Shown piece by piece: positions 16,082 to 25,116 of a stretch of DNA of 49,212 bases (positions within the stretch are counted from its first letter, which is position 1; each line of letters begins with the position of its first letter). The translations under genes and the position numbers were made by a program. The stretch is from positions 1 to 49,212 of the forward strand of contig CAZFAA010000006.1 of NCBI GenBank assembly GCA_964516605.1, read 5' to 3'. This stretch comes from GCA-2732805 sp964516605 (GTDB taxonomy: Bacteria; Pseudomonadota; Gammaproteobacteria; Coxiellales; Coxiellaceae). The notes under the pieces are model-generated. The model ran no database searches, was not told the origin of the DNA, and worked only from the letters and a program-made list of their open reading frames with translations.

Positions 16082-16983
16082 GCACCACCGGACTGTTTTT
16101 CGCGAATTTCAGAGTATGTTTTGCAGTCAATACACTTTGTTGCAGTAGGTCTCGCTTCCAGGCGACCCACGCCAATGTTCGCACCACCATCGTCACAGTA
16201 TCCGTATTCCCCGGTTTCAATCATATCGAGTGCAGCTTCAATTTTTTTGATGAGTTTGCGTTCACGATCACGTGTTCTTAACTCTAAATTAAAGCCTTCT
16301 TCTTGTGCTGCACGATCGATAGGATCTGGGAATGATAAACCATCTTCTTGCATATGCCCCATGGTGCTGTCTACTTCTGACATCAGTTGATGCTTCCAGC
16401 GAATTAAAATCTTGCGAAAATGTTCACGTTGCTCATCATTCATGTATTGATCATCGTGTTCTTCTAGATCGATTGCATAGTGCATCACTTCCATGTCATC
16501 CATTGTAGTATCCAATGCCGTATCCTCCTTGACTATCGGTTGTTCCACTGCCATCGGTGGTGGATTAAGTTGTGGTTTCATTTTAGTCTTATTTTGTATT
16601 TTAGTCATACACATTTCTTTGTTTTTAGCGCTTTTCTGTTTTGTTGAGGGAGATGATTTGGTTTTTGCGGTTTTTTTAGCAACCACCGGATTCACTTTTT
16701 TTACTGTTGATACTGTTTTTTTGGCAGCAGCAGCTGCTTTTTTTGCTGGAGGTGCACTTACTTTTTTAGCCGCCACTTTTTTAACGGCTTTTTTGGCTAC
16801 TTTTTTAATAGCACCTGCTTTTTTTGCTACGGGCTTTGCCTTTGCTTTCTTACTCGCCACCACTTTTTTAGCAGCAACTTTTTTAGCAGGTTTTGCTACT
16901 TTTTTTGTGGCGGCCTTAACCGATTTTTTTGCGGAGACTACTTTCTTAACCGCTTTTTTAGCTGGTTTTTTGATTTTTGGCAT
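16078..16983 (-). CDS. dksA: DksA-family RNA polymerase regulator with histone H1-like N-terminal extension
   Basis: 301 residues from the ATG at 16983; GGAGGA seven bases upstream decides it, rather than the in-frame GTG five codons earlier. Residues 1-125 are almost entirely Lys, Ala and Val with KKA/AKK repeats, like bacterial histone H1-like proteins. The DksA core follows (about 180-301): coiled-coil tip FPDPIDRA with the DxxDxA acidic residues, then RDRERKLIKKIE, and a zinc-finger region. That finger has Cys 263, Cys 284 and Cys 287, but the second position is Gly 266 (CDDG). Usual DksA is about 150 residues, so the protein is doubled by the DNA-binding-like tail. It is expected to bind the RNAP secondary channel with ppGpp; DNA binding by the tail is inference. 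Confidence 0.92.
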   Translation of the reverse strand: MPKIKKPAKKAVKKVVSAKKSVKAATKKVAKPAKKVAAKKVVASKKAKAKPVAKKAGAIKKVAKKAVKKVAAKKVSAPPAKKAAAAAKKTVSTVKKVNPVVAKKTAKTKSSPSTKQKSAKNKEMCMTKIQNKTKMKPQLNPPPMAVEQPIVKEDTALDTTMDDMEVMHYAIDLEEHDDQYMNDEQREHFRKILIRWKHQLMSEVDSTMGHMQEDGLSFPDPIDRAAQEEGFNLELRTRDRERKLIKKIEAALDMIETGEYGYCDDGGANIGVGRLEARPTATKCIDCKTYSEIREKQSGGA

Positions 16984-17032
16984 TATATTGTCCTCCACTC
17001 ACGGGTTAAAGTGAGTCCGCCATTTTATCTGA

Positions 17033-17052
17033 TGTTTGCGTATACGCAAACA
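17033..17052. promoter_or_regulatory. 20-bp perfect palindrome upstream of dksA
   Basis: TGTTTGCGTATACGCAAACA is fully palindromic, 50 bases upstream of the dksA start codon. This is a typical place and size for a dimeric repressor site, or the apex of a leader hairpin. Closer to the gene, ACTCAC (16997-17002) and GTGAGT (17011-17016) form a second small inverted repeat next to the RBS. Confidence 0.5.
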
Positions 17053-17154
17053 ACTTTGCACCTAAAAATAAAATCTTTTTAATTAAGAAAGTCCCATAAC
17101 AATATTTAAAGAGACACAAGTGTACAAGCCATATGTTAAAAAAACATTACAGCA

Positions 17155-17985
17155 TTATAGCCAATGCCCTTCAAACACAGTTACTGCAGGGCCCGTCATG
17201 TAAACAGGGTTGTCATCGCCAGACCACATGACGACAAGTTCGCCACCGGGTTGAATCACACTGACTTCACGTTCCAAAATACCAAGTTTGTTGCCATATA
17301 CCATAGCGGCACAAGCGCCGCTGCCACACGCCAGTGTTTTGCCTACGCCACGTTCGAATACTTCAAGCAGAGCATGATAAGGTTGCGTTACTTGCAAAAA
17401 CCCAACGTTCACACCTTTGGGAAATGTTTTGTGCTCAGAAATAGCTTTTCCAACCACCTCGATATCAACGTGATTCAGATCGTCGACACAAATCACTGCA
17501 TGAGGATTGCCCATGCTGAGAATGCCCATGTGAATTTGTGCGCCATCAATAGTGATGTTGTAAATGAGCTGTTCGTTTTGCATGGTGCAGGGAATATCTT
17601 TTGGAGTGAATATCGGCGCCCCCATGTTCACTTTTACCATATCATTGTCTTCAATTTCAGCTTCCATCAAACCGCCTTTACACGCTAAGGTAATGCAGTT
17701 GCCATCCATGAGGTTGTGGTCTTGAATATAGCGTGCCATGCAGCGTAAGCCATTCCCACATTGCTCTGCTTCCGAGCCATCCGCGTTGAAAATGCGGTAG
17801 TAATATGCGGCGTCATTCTTTTTAGTGTTGGGTTCCAGTATCAGCAGTTGATCAAAGCCAATCCCATAACGACGATCAGACATAGCTTTGATATCTTTTG
17901 CTGATAAATTAAAAGATCCTTTAAGTGCGTTGAGCAACACAAAATCATTTCCTAAACCTTGCATTTTTGTAAAAGGGATGCTCAT
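17155..17985 (-). CDS. dapF: Diaminopimelate epimerase
   Basis: 276 residues, standard length. The two catalytic cysteines are in EQCGNGLRC (Cys 76) and ACGSGACAA (Cys 220); the N-terminal KMQGLGNDF is diagnostic. It converts LL- to meso-diaminopimelate for lysine and peptidoglycan. The ATG overlaps the stop of the upstream small lipoprotein gene by four bases (ATGA), the usual lptM-dapF arrangement. No anomalies seen. Confidence 0.97.
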   Translation of the reverse strand: MSIPFTKMQGLGNDFVLLNALKGSFNLSAKDIKAMSDRRYGIGFDQLLILEPNTKKNDAAYYYRIFNADGSEAEQCGNGLRCMARYIQDHNLMDGNCITLACKGGLMEAEIEDNDMVKVNMGAPIFTPKDIPCTMQNEQLIYNITIDGAQIHMGILSMGNPHAVICVDDLNHVDIEVVGKAISEHKTFPKGVNVGFLQVTQPYHALLEVFERGVGKTLACGSGACAAMVYGNKLGILEREVSVIQPGGELVVMWSGDDNPVYMTGPAVTVFEGHWL

Positions 17986-18164
17986 GTTGAGTTTCCAATT
18001 TTTGATTTGGGTACAGCAACCGTTGGGCGTGATGTAAACTCGTGTGTGCGGTAATAACCACCACCTTGTCCTGGCAGGAATAATTTACCTGATTGCCCGC
18101 AACCACAAAGCAAGGTGATAAGGCCAAGAAAAATTGGCAACTTAAGGTGAGTTATGATATTCAT
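17982..18164 (-). CDS. lptM: LptM (YifL)-like small lipoprotein
   Basis: 60 residues. The N-terminal hydrophobic signal ends in the lipobox LCGC with lipidation at Cys 22. It is followed by GQSGKLFLP, very close to the CGQKGPLYLP-type motif of LptM, which assists oxidative maturation of LptD in the outer membrane. The C-terminal 25 residues are variable and probably disordered. Position directly upstream of dapF with a four-base overlap supports the call. The Cys at position -2 of the lipobox is unusual. The start region overlaps nothing essential; a carboxylesterase gene diverges from it. Confidence 0.75.
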   Translation of the reverse strand: MNIITHLKLPIFLGLITLLCGCGQSGKLFLPGQGGGYYRTHEFTSRPTVAVPKSKIGNST

Positions 18165-18210
18165 AGCGGCCAGAATGCGTAATTTTTATAATCAAGTCAA
18201 GAGGTGTTCC

Positions 18211-18873
18211 ATGCAATTTGAATCCCCAGTCGTTTTAGGTGCACAGCAAAATCCGCAGGCCGCTGTGATTTGGTTACACGGATTGGGTGCGGATGGTTAT
18301 GATTTTGAGCCTGTTGTGCCAGAGTTGCAGATCCCGCACAAGGAACGCGTACGTTTTATTTTTCCTCATGCAAATGTGCGTCCCGTCACGCTCAATGGTG
18401 GCCTGTCGTGCCGTGCTTGGTTTGATATTTATTCCCTCTCTAGGCTGGGCAATGAAGATCTTGATGGGATGAACGAAACGAATACCTATATTCATTCGCT
18501 GATCGAGCAGCAATTAGCAGATGGCGTGGCCAGTGAGCACATTATTTTAGTTGGTTTTTCCCAGGGTGGTGCAATGGCCTTATACAGTGGGCTAACTTAT
18601 GATAAACCACTGGGCGGCATTATGGGGTTGTCAACGGTGTTAGCAGGTAGTTTTGTGTTAGACAAAAAACGCCATAGCGCTAATTTTAAGACACCTATTT
18701 TTTTGGCACATGGCCGGCAAGACACCGTGTTACCATTTGAGTTTGGCGAACGTTCACGCGATGCGTTACAACAGTTGGGGTACAACGTTGAATGGCATCC
18801 GTATGACATGGCACATACATTGTGTGCGCAAGAGCTTGTGGCTATGTCGCAATTTTTGCAGGATAAAATATAA
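18211..18873 (+). CDS. Phospholipase/carboxylesterase family alpha/beta hydrolase
   Basis: 220 residues from the ATG at 18211, where AGAGGTG provides the RBS; the longer frame upstream runs through the lptM start and is not credible. Features of the acyl-protein thioesterase/carboxylesterase family: WLHGLGADGYDF (oxyanion region), nucleophile elbow GFSQGGA, GRQDTVLPF with the catalytic Asp, and AHTLC with the catalytic His. It is likely a cytoplasmic esterase on short acyl esters; the substrate is unknown. It lies between the divergent dapF unit and the convergent murU. Confidence 0.9.
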   Translation: MQFESPVVLGAQQNPQAAVIWLHGLGADGYDFEPVVPELQIPHKERVRFIFPHANVRPVTLNGGLSCRAWFDIYSLSRLGNEDLDGMNETNTYIHSLIEQQLADGVASEHIILVGFSQGGAMALYSGLTYDKPLGGIMGLSTVLAGSFVLDKKRHSANFKTPIFLAHGRQDTVLPFEFGERSRDALQQLGYNVEWHPYDMAHTLCAQELVAMSQFLQDKI

Positions 18874-18884
18874 GAATTAACGTC

Positions 18885-19553
18885 CTACGATCTAAGACAC
18901 ACATTCTCTGTTAGCCATTGCAATTGCTCTGGTGTGCCGATGTTATACCAATCACCGTGATGCTCTTCAGCGGTGATCGCTTGCAGAGGCAATATTTTAT
19001 TAATGAAGGTCGGCAGTTCAAAATGCTCGCCAGCAGAATGATTGGTAAACACGGCTGGGTGCCAAACACTGAAGTTGGCGTAAGTCAGTTTGGGTGCATT
19101 ATGTGTTAGAAAGCCATTGCTAATACCGTAGTCACCGCTGCTGTGAAAATCCGGATTACGCACCATCACCATGTGTGCTAGATGATCTGTTTTATTCAGT
19201 AATGTTTTGATCGGAAAATCACACCACACATCCGATGCCATCAGAATAAAATGATGACGACCGAGTAGCGGCAGTGCTTGCACGATGCCGCCGCCTGGAC
19301 CCAGCGGTTCAGCGCCTTCTTCTGAATACTCAATGCGGACACCAAATTGATGGCCGTTACCAAGATAGCTTTTAATTTTGTCGCCATGGTAGGCAAGGTT
19401 AATGACAATTTCTGTAATGCCGGCTTGTGCTAGGCGTAAGATATTGTGTTCAATCAGCGTATGTTGACCTACTTTTAGGAGGGGTTTTGGTATGTGGGTG
19501 GTGAGGTGGCGCATACGTGTGCCGCGTCCTGCTGCCAGTATCATTGCTTTCAT
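18885..19553 (-). CDS. murU: N-acetylmuramate alpha-1-phosphate uridylyltransferase
   Basis: 222 residues, matching MurU. The nucleotidyltransferase signature LAAGRGTRMR and PKPLLKVG is at the N-terminus. EPLGPGGGI replaces the more common EPLETAGGI, and LMASDVWCDFP holds the metal-binding Asp. It converts MurNAc-1-phosphate to UDP-MurNAc in the peptidoglycan recycling pathway that bypasses MurA and gives fosfomycin tolerance in pseudomonads. Four-base overlap with amgK upstream, the classic pair, divergent from lptD. Confidence 0.88.
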   Translation of the reverse strand: MKAMILAAGRGTRMRHLTTHIPKPLLKVGQHTLIEHNILRLAQAGITEIVINLAYHGDKIKSYLGNGHQFGVRIEYSEEGAEPLGPGGGIVQALPLLGRHHFILMASDVWCDFPIKTLLNKTDHLAHMVMVRNPDFHSSGDYGISNGFLTHNAPKLTYANFSVWHPAVFTNHSAGEHFELPTFINKILPLQAITAEEHHGDWYNIGTPEQLQWLTENVCLRS

Positions 19554-20548
19554 GTGTTAACCTCACACTGTCTTGTATGTGTCATTCCAATGAGCTTGTT
19601 TAGGAATTGCAATTCTGGATAGGGCTCAGTGGCTTGCTGGACGTAGTGTATCAAACGTGGAATGTACTGCAAATAGCCCGGCTTAGCATCGCGCAAATTT
19701 AAGCGCACAAATAACCCCAGACACTTTAAATGACGTTGCAGCCCTGTCCAATCAAACCATTTCAAAAATTGTTGCAAGCTACAATCAGTTAAAATGCCTT
19801 CTTTGCTTAAGCGTGTGTAATGATATTGCACCCATTCATGCACGCGAGAAATAGGCCAGTCGATGTAACAATCACGCAGAAGAGAAGCAAGATCATAAGT
19901 GATAGGGCCTATAACAGCATCTTGGAAATCCAGCAGGCCCAGTGTGTTATCATCCATGACCATGATGTTGCGCGAATGGTAGTCGCGGTGCACAACCACC
20001 TGCGGTTGCTCAAGCATGGTTTTAGTAATCAGATGCAGTTCGCGTTCTAATTCAGCCAGCTCATCATACCTTAAATCGTAATGACAGTGTTGTTGCAAAT
20101 ACCATGTCATAAACCAGCTGCATTCTTCGTAATAACTGCGCAGCGCATTGTTGTACGCTTTTAAGGTGTAGGTGGGTAGTTGTGTGTGTCTTTGAATAAG
20201 CCGCAATTGATCCAGACAGTGGCGATACCAGACATCGACATGCTGTTCATCTAATAGGGAATGTAATAAGCGGTCACCAAAATCGGATAACAGTAAAAAT
20301 CCGTGTTCTAAATCCAAGGCGTAAATTGTGGGGGCGCGCACGCCGATATCGCGCAAATTTTGGGCTATACAAACAAAAGGTCGGCAATCTTCTTTGGGCG
20401 CATCCATTGCAATAAGATTTTGCGCGGCACAAATAACTCTAAAATAACGGCGAAAACTCGCATCACCTGCAAGTGGCACAATACTTTGTATGTTGTCACA
20501 GTGTGTCGCAAGCCAGTCGGTTAAGCTGTCTAAGCGTTGATCGTTCAT
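19550..20548 (-). CDS. amgK: Anomeric MurNAc/GlcNAc kinase (aminoglycoside phosphotransferase family)
   Basis: 332 residues. The kinase active site shows HRDYHSRNIMV (catalytic loop) and LLDFQDAVIGP (metal-binding Asp). The early LAGDASFRRYFRV segment matches the AmgK nucleotide-binding loop. It phosphorylates recycled MurNAc at the anomeric carbon to supply MurU, whose gene overlaps it. A leader hairpin, CGTGCT-GATAG-AGCACG (20562-20578), precedes a GGGGGCGG RBS. The divergent neighbour is lptD, as in Pseudomonas. Confidence 0.9.
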   Translation of the reverse strand: MNDQRLDSLTDWLATHCDNIQSIVPLAGDASFRRYFRVICAAQNLIAMDAPKEDCRPFVCIAQNLRDIGVRAPTIYALDLEHGFLLLSDFGDRLLHSLLDEQHVDVWYRHCLDQLRLIQRHTQLPTYTLKAYNNALRSYYEECSWFMTWYLQQHCHYDLRYDELAELERELHLITKTMLEQPQVVVHRDYHSRNIMVMDDNTLGLLDFQDAVIGPITYDLASLLRDCYIDWPISRVHEWVQYHYTRLSKEGILTDCSLQQFLKWFDWTGLQRHLKCLGLFVRLNLRDAKPGYLQYIPRLIHYVQQATEPYPELQFLNKLIGMTHTRQCEVNT

Positions 20549-20675
20549 TGTGCCGCCCCCGCGTGCTGATAGAGCACGTCAAAAATCCCATCACACTTTG
20601 CAGTGCATTCTTTGTAGTTTGCATCTTGTGGCGAGCAGTATAGCAAAACAAGGCTTAAGCGGGTAACATGCGCCC

Positions 20676-23276
20676 ATGCAATTTCGAAAAATTATTACAT
20701 CTCAACGGCTTTCGCTTGCAGTGCTTATATTTTGCGCATCACTGCCTGGTTTTGCGACGCCCATAAAAAAGTCTATCAAGGCTAGCAAATCACTTCCGCA
20801 AACTCAACTTATGCAGCATTATTTACGATCTGATATTGTAGCGCACAGCTTAGGTTGGATACCTACGCATCACACATGCAACGCGTGCCACGGTTACTTT
20901 TTTCAGCCGGACGATTTAATTCGGCATCCGAATCCATTGCCAGCAACAGAGCTGCCGTCTGTCATCACATCGCGCGGCCCGACTGAATTTGTGCAAAATG
21001 GTACATCTAAATTATCAGATGGTGTTGTGGTGACACAGCCAGGACGGCGCATTACGGCGGACACAGCATTTATTGAGCGTGATGCTAAAACCGGTAAAGT
21101 GACTGTTATTACCTTAATTGGTAACGTGCACTTTGCTCAGTACAACCGCCTTATCGTGGCGACTTATGCCAGAATGGATTTGCTTCATCATACGATTGCA
21201 TTGCAAAACGCGTTATATCATTTAGGGCCCGCTTACCAAGGAGAGCGTGGGCAGAAAATAAAATTAGACTATGATGCTTGGGGGTATGCAGCGTATGTGC
21301 ACAACCCATCCCAACAATTGATTAAGTTCCAGGATGCAACCTATTCAACATGCAGTCCTTTGAATCAAGTATGGACGCTCTATGGTAATCACATGCGGTT
21401 GAATCGTGATTCTGGTTTAGGGCATGCTAATAATGTTGTTATACGTTTTAGAAAAATTCCTGTAGTGTATTTCCCTTACTTACGTTTTCCAATTGATAAC
21501 CGACGTGTCACGGGTATTTTAATTCCAACATTTTCGCAATCGCGGCAACAAGGAACGCGTTTTGGGCAGCCATTTTATTGGAATATGGCCCCCAATTACG
21601 ATATGACGATTACGCCGTATTACAATCTACAGCGCGGACTTCAGGTCACGGATTTGTTTCGGTACATGACAGCTTTGTCACGCGGTAATTTAGATCTCAG
21701 TTACCTACCCTATGATCAAGACTTTAAAAATTACCGTATTGATACGATAAATGAATATAACAATACACCGGATTTACAAGAATACGTTGATCAATTGAAG
21801 ACGATGCATGATTACCGTGGTTATGCAGGGTTTAATGGGTCTGTAAATTGGAGCGATGATTGGCAAGCCCACTATCATGTAAACTATGTGACAGATCCGT
21901 ATTATTTTCGCGATGTGCTGTCCACGTATTCTTTTAACAACCCCAATCAATTACTAAATGAGTTGGATGTGCAATATCAGGGGGACCATTGGAATCTGTT
22001 TTCGTTTGCCCAAGGTTATCAAACATTGCACCGCATTGATGAGTTTGAAACCCCTGCATACAATCAATATATGCGCTTACCGGAAGTGGATACGACCGGA
22101 TTTTATCCTAGCATGTGGAAACGTTTTAATACGCATCTTTCAGCGCAAGCGGTAGATTTTCAGTATCAGAGTGTCTTTCCAACGCAAACACCTAATGTAC
22201 CAACACCTGTTGGGCAACGCTTTCATGTTAGACCCAGTGTTGATTATGATGCCGTATGGAGTGCGGGGTATATTGACCCGCAAATATATGTTGATACCAC
22301 CAGCTACATAACACAATTTCAAACGACGCCAAGCTATGTGTCGCGCTCTGATTTTAATCAAACGCGTGTGATGCCGATTGCGGATGTGGATGCAGGCCTT
22401 TATTTTGACCGCTCGTTTCATTTTAATGAGCATTCTTATATTCAGACCTTAGAGCCACGCTTATTTTATTTATATGTCCCTTATAAAAGTCAGGGTGACT
22501 ACCCTATATTTGATACACAACTGTTGCCTTTTTCGTACAATCAATTATTCACGATCAATCGTTTTGCTGGATTTGATCGTTTGGATAATGCCAATCAAAC
22601 TAGTTTTGGTTTAACCAGCCGTATTTTAGATAGTGATGAGGGTGGAGAAAAAATTCGCGCGGATTTAGGTGTTATTTATTATCTGCAAAATCCACAAGTG
22701 CAATTGCCGGGTTTAACGCTACCTGATCCTGAAACATTTTCACCAGTGATTGGCAGTCTCACTTACAGTATTAATCGTTATTTGAGTTATAGCGGTAATG
22801 CAGCGTGGGATATCCAAAACAATCAAATGAATAATGCGGGTACGGCACTCACCTACCAAGGCGGCAATAATCGCATCATGACACTTGGGTACAATTATGT
22901 ATATTATCCTGGGAAAGATGTATTGGGATTCAATCAGTCAACCAATCAAATTTATGGTGGTGTGAGCACGCCGTTTTACAATCAATGGACTGGCTTTGGT
23001 TATATGGGATATGATTTCAGCAATCAGTATCCAACCAGTTATTTAGCGGGTTTACAATATGATAGCTGTTGTTGGGCGCTGCGTTTTGTATTTGATCGCG
23101 AATTCTTGAGTCGTTCGCCCAGCAGCACCCCAACGGATGTGATTAACCAATATAACAACATTTATTATGTGCAGTTGCAATTGAAAGGGTTATCATCAGT
23201 TGGTAAAGACAGTGCGACATCAGTGTTAGCGAGTCGATTCCCGGGATACAAAGATCCTTTTTTAAATAGTTTATAG
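20676..23276 (+). CDS. lptD: LPS-assembly protein LptD
   Basis: 866 residues. The signal peptide (about 1-27) is followed by TCNACHGYF, an N-terminal Cys pair. The periplasmic OstA/LptA-like jellyroll (about 110-260) comes next, then a C-terminal beta-barrel rich in aromatic strands. The late DSCCWALRF holds the consecutive cysteines that form the inter-domain disulfides in E. coli LptD, and STCSPLNQ supplies another. LptD with LptE inserts LPS into the outer leaflet. No clear RBS precedes the ATG, so the start is less sure than the frame. surA follows after 48 bases; amgK is divergent. Confidence 0.94.
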   Translation: MQFRKIITSQRLSLAVLIFCASLPGFATPIKKSIKASKSLPQTQLMQHYLRSDIVAHSLGWIPTHHTCNACHGYFFQPDDLIRHPNPLPATELPSVITSRGPTEFVQNGTSKLSDGVVVTQPGRRITADTAFIERDAKTGKVTVITLIGNVHFAQYNRLIVATYARMDLLHHTIALQNALYHLGPAYQGERGQKIKLDYDAWGYAAYVHNPSQQLIKFQDATYSTCSPLNQVWTLYGNHMRLNRDSGLGHANNVVIRFRKIPVVYFPYLRFPIDNRRVTGILIPTFSQSRQQGTRFGQPFYWNMAPNYDMTITPYYNLQRGLQVTDLFRYMTALSRGNLDLSYLPYDQDFKNYRIDTINEYNNTPDLQEYVDQLKTMHDYRGYAGFNGSVNWSDDWQAHYHVNYVTDPYYFRDVLSTYSFNNPNQLLNELDVQYQGDHWNLFSFAQGYQTLHRIDEFETPAYNQYMRLPEVDTTGFYPSMWKRFNTHLSAQAVDFQYQSVFPTQTPNVPTPVGQRFHVRPSVDYDAVWSAGYIDPQIYVDTTSYITQFQTTPSYVSRSDFNQTRVMPIADVDAGLYFDRSFHFNEHSYIQTLEPRLFYLYVPYKSQGDYPIFDTQLLPFSYNQLFTINRFAGFDRLDNANQTSFGLTSRILDSDEGGEKIRADLGVIYYLQNPQVQLPGLTLPDPETFSPVIGSLTYSINRYLSYSGNAAWDIQNNQMNNAGTALTYQGGNNRIMTLGYNYVYYPGKDVLGFNQSTNQIYGGVSTPFYNQWTGFGYMGYDFSNQYPTSYLAGLQYDSCCWALRFVFDREFLSRSPSSTPTDVINQYNNIYYVQLQLKGLSSVGKDSATSVLASRFPGYKDPFLNSL

Positions 23277-23324
23277 TCATGTCGCAATGTCCACCCGGAA
23301 TTGTTGAATTTTAGGAGAAAAATA

Positions 23325-24302
23325 ATGAAGAAAATGGTAGTGATGGCGGGCATAGTGGCCTTGGTGGGTGTTGGCTGTTGTGAGTTATCACAAGCCTCTA
23401 ACGCATTGCCACAACCGGTTAAATCAGTGCACGATTTAAATCGCGTTATTGCAACAGTCAATGGCGATCCGATTACACAGCATCAGTTTGATGCATTTTA
23501 CACTCAAGCTGTGCAACGTTTAAAAGAGCAGAACCAAGCATTACCAGAGCAAGGTCAGCTGCGCCGTTATTTGTTAAACCAATTGATTGACCAGCGTTTA
23601 CAGATTCAAATGGCTAATCGTGGCGGCATTCATGTTTCAGACGACCAAGTTGAGCAACAAATTAAATTAATTATGAAGCAAAAAAATATGACGCTGGCAC
23701 AATTAAAACAGTATTTGCAGGAGCGTGGATACAGTTTTGCAACATTTCAAAATGAAGTAAAGAATGAAATGTTAGTAGGTCAATTGCAGCACTCAGCATT
23801 AGCTAATCAAGTGTCTATTTCACAAAATGATGTGGCAGCTGAATACAAAAAAATTCAGCAAGACCCACGTTTTTCGGCACAATACCATATTATCGATATG
23901 CTCATACCGCTACCTGAAAAGCCCACCACTGCGCAAGTTGCGCAAGCCTTGAAATCAGCACAAGAGCTTAAGGCGCAGCTGCAAAAAGGCATGCCATATA
24001 GCACATTAGCAACTAACAATAAAACAGATTTGGGTTGGCGCACGCTATCACAGCTGCCCACTCTTTTTGCGGATAACGTTGTATCGCTTAAAGCGGGTGG
24101 TGTCGCAGGACCCTTGCGTGCTGCTAATGGTGTGCATGTGTTGCAGGTCATCGCTTTGCGTAAATCCACTACGCCACTGCCTTCATTGCGTGAAGTACAA
24201 GAACACATTTATATGATCAAAATTCAAAGCAAAATGGCCGACTGGCTCAAGAATTTGCGTAAACAATCGGACATACAAATTTATGACCAGCCCGCATCAT
24301 AA
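23325..24302 (+). CDS. surA: Periplasmic chaperone/peptidyl-prolyl isomerase SurA (single parvulin domain)
   Basis: 325 residues from the ATG at 23325, chosen for AGGAG seven bases upstream. The signal peptide ends near NA at residue 28. A SurA N-terminal chaperone domain (about 38-170) with NGDPITQHQFD is followed by one parvulin-type PPIase domain (about 175-285) ending GPLRAANGVHVLQV, and a C-terminal helix. E. coli SurA has two parvulin domains and 428 residues; here one is missing, as in some other gammaproteobacteria. It helps outer-membrane protein folding, including LptD encoded next door. The 3' end overlaps rsmA by 20 bases. Confidence 0.9.
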   Translation: MKKMVVMAGIVALVGVGCCELSQASNALPQPVKSVHDLNRVIATVNGDPITQHQFDAFYTQAVQRLKEQNQALPEQGQLRRYLLNQLIDQRLQIQMANRGGIHVSDDQVEQQIKLIMKQKNMTLAQLKQYLQERGYSFATFQNEVKNEMLVGQLQHSALANQVSISQNDVAAEYKKIQQDPRFSAQYHIIDMLIPLPEKPTTAQVAQALKSAQELKAQLQKGMPYSTLATNNKTDLGWRTLSQLPTLFADNVVSLKAGGVAGPLRAANGVHVLQVIALRKSTTPLPSLREVQEHIYMIKIQSKMADWLKNLRKQSDIQIYDQPAS

Positions 24303-25065
24303 GCCACGCAAACGTTTTGGGCAGCATTTTCTGTCTGATGAGTCTGTGTTATTAGACATGCAACGTGTCATTGCACCGAAAATAGCAGATCACATGGTGG
24401 AAATTGGCCCGGGCTTGGGCGTGTTAACGCGGCATTTAATCGATTCGGTACACCGTTATGATGCTATCGAAATTGATCGTGACTTGGTGGCTATTTTAAA
24501 AGAAGCGTTCAGCCAGCACGACAATTTAACGTTGCATTTGCAAGATGTGCTCTCGTTGAATTGGTTTGAGTTGGCGACAGAGAAACCTATGAGAGTGGTG
24601 GGTAATTTACCCTATAATATTTCAACGCCGTTGTTGTTTGATTTATTTGATGCAGTTGCTGTTATTGAAGACATGCATTTTTTATTGCAAAAGGAAGTAG
24701 GGTTGCGTCTGGCGGCACCGGTGGGCTCTAGTAATTACAGTCGCCTCACAGTGATGACGCATTATTTTTGTGATGTTGAATTATTATTTTTGGTGGATCC
24801 GGATGCGTTTACGCCCCCACCTAAGGTGGATTCTGTTTTTGTGCGCTTAATTCCCAAGCGTGCACAACAGATTAAGGCTGTAGATATTAAAAAACTGACA
24901 GCAGTTGTCGCGTGTGCTTTCAACCAGCGGCGTAAAACACTACGCAATAGCTTGAAGGATGTATTGGATGATGTCGGATTTGCGCAATTGGATATTGATC
25001 CACAACGGCGTGCACAGGATTTGTCTGTTGAAGATTTTGTGCGTATTGCTAATTTTGTGCAGTAA
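24283..25065 (+). CDS. rsmA: 16S rRNA (adenine-1518/1519-N6) dimethyltransferase
   Basis: 260 residues, standard for KsgA/RsmA. Motif RKRFGQHFL at the N-terminus, SAM-binding VEIGPGLGVLTRHL, and catalytic NLPYNIST (the NLPY signature) near residue 105. It dimethylates two adjacent adenines in helix 45 of 16S rRNA. It overlaps surA by 20 bases; the pdxA gene that lies between surA and rsmA in E. coli is absent here. It is likely translated by coupling, because no good RBS lies inside surA. Confidence 0.96.
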   Translation: MTSPHHKPRKRFGQHFLSDESVLLDMQRVIAPKIADHMVEIGPGLGVLTRHLIDSVHRYDAIEIDRDLVAILKEAFSQHDNLTLHLQDVLSLNWFELATEKPMRVVGNLPYNISTPLLFDLFDAVAVIEDMHFLLQKEVGLRLAAPVGSSNYSRLTVMTHYFCDVELLFLVDPDAFTPPPKVDSVFVRLIPKRAQQIKAVDIKKLTAVVACAFNQRRKTLRNSLKDVLDDVGFAQLDIDPQRRAQDLSVEDFVRIANFVQ

Positions 25066-25116
25066 TATCTACTGTGAATTGCTGAATTTTATAGTTTCAT
25101 TTTAAGGAGTAAAGCT

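Noticed and set aside
18154..18210. Extended N-terminus for the carboxylesterase
   Set aside because: It overlaps the lptM start, adds 19 unconserved residues, and the ATG at 18211 has its own RBS and begins where the family begins.
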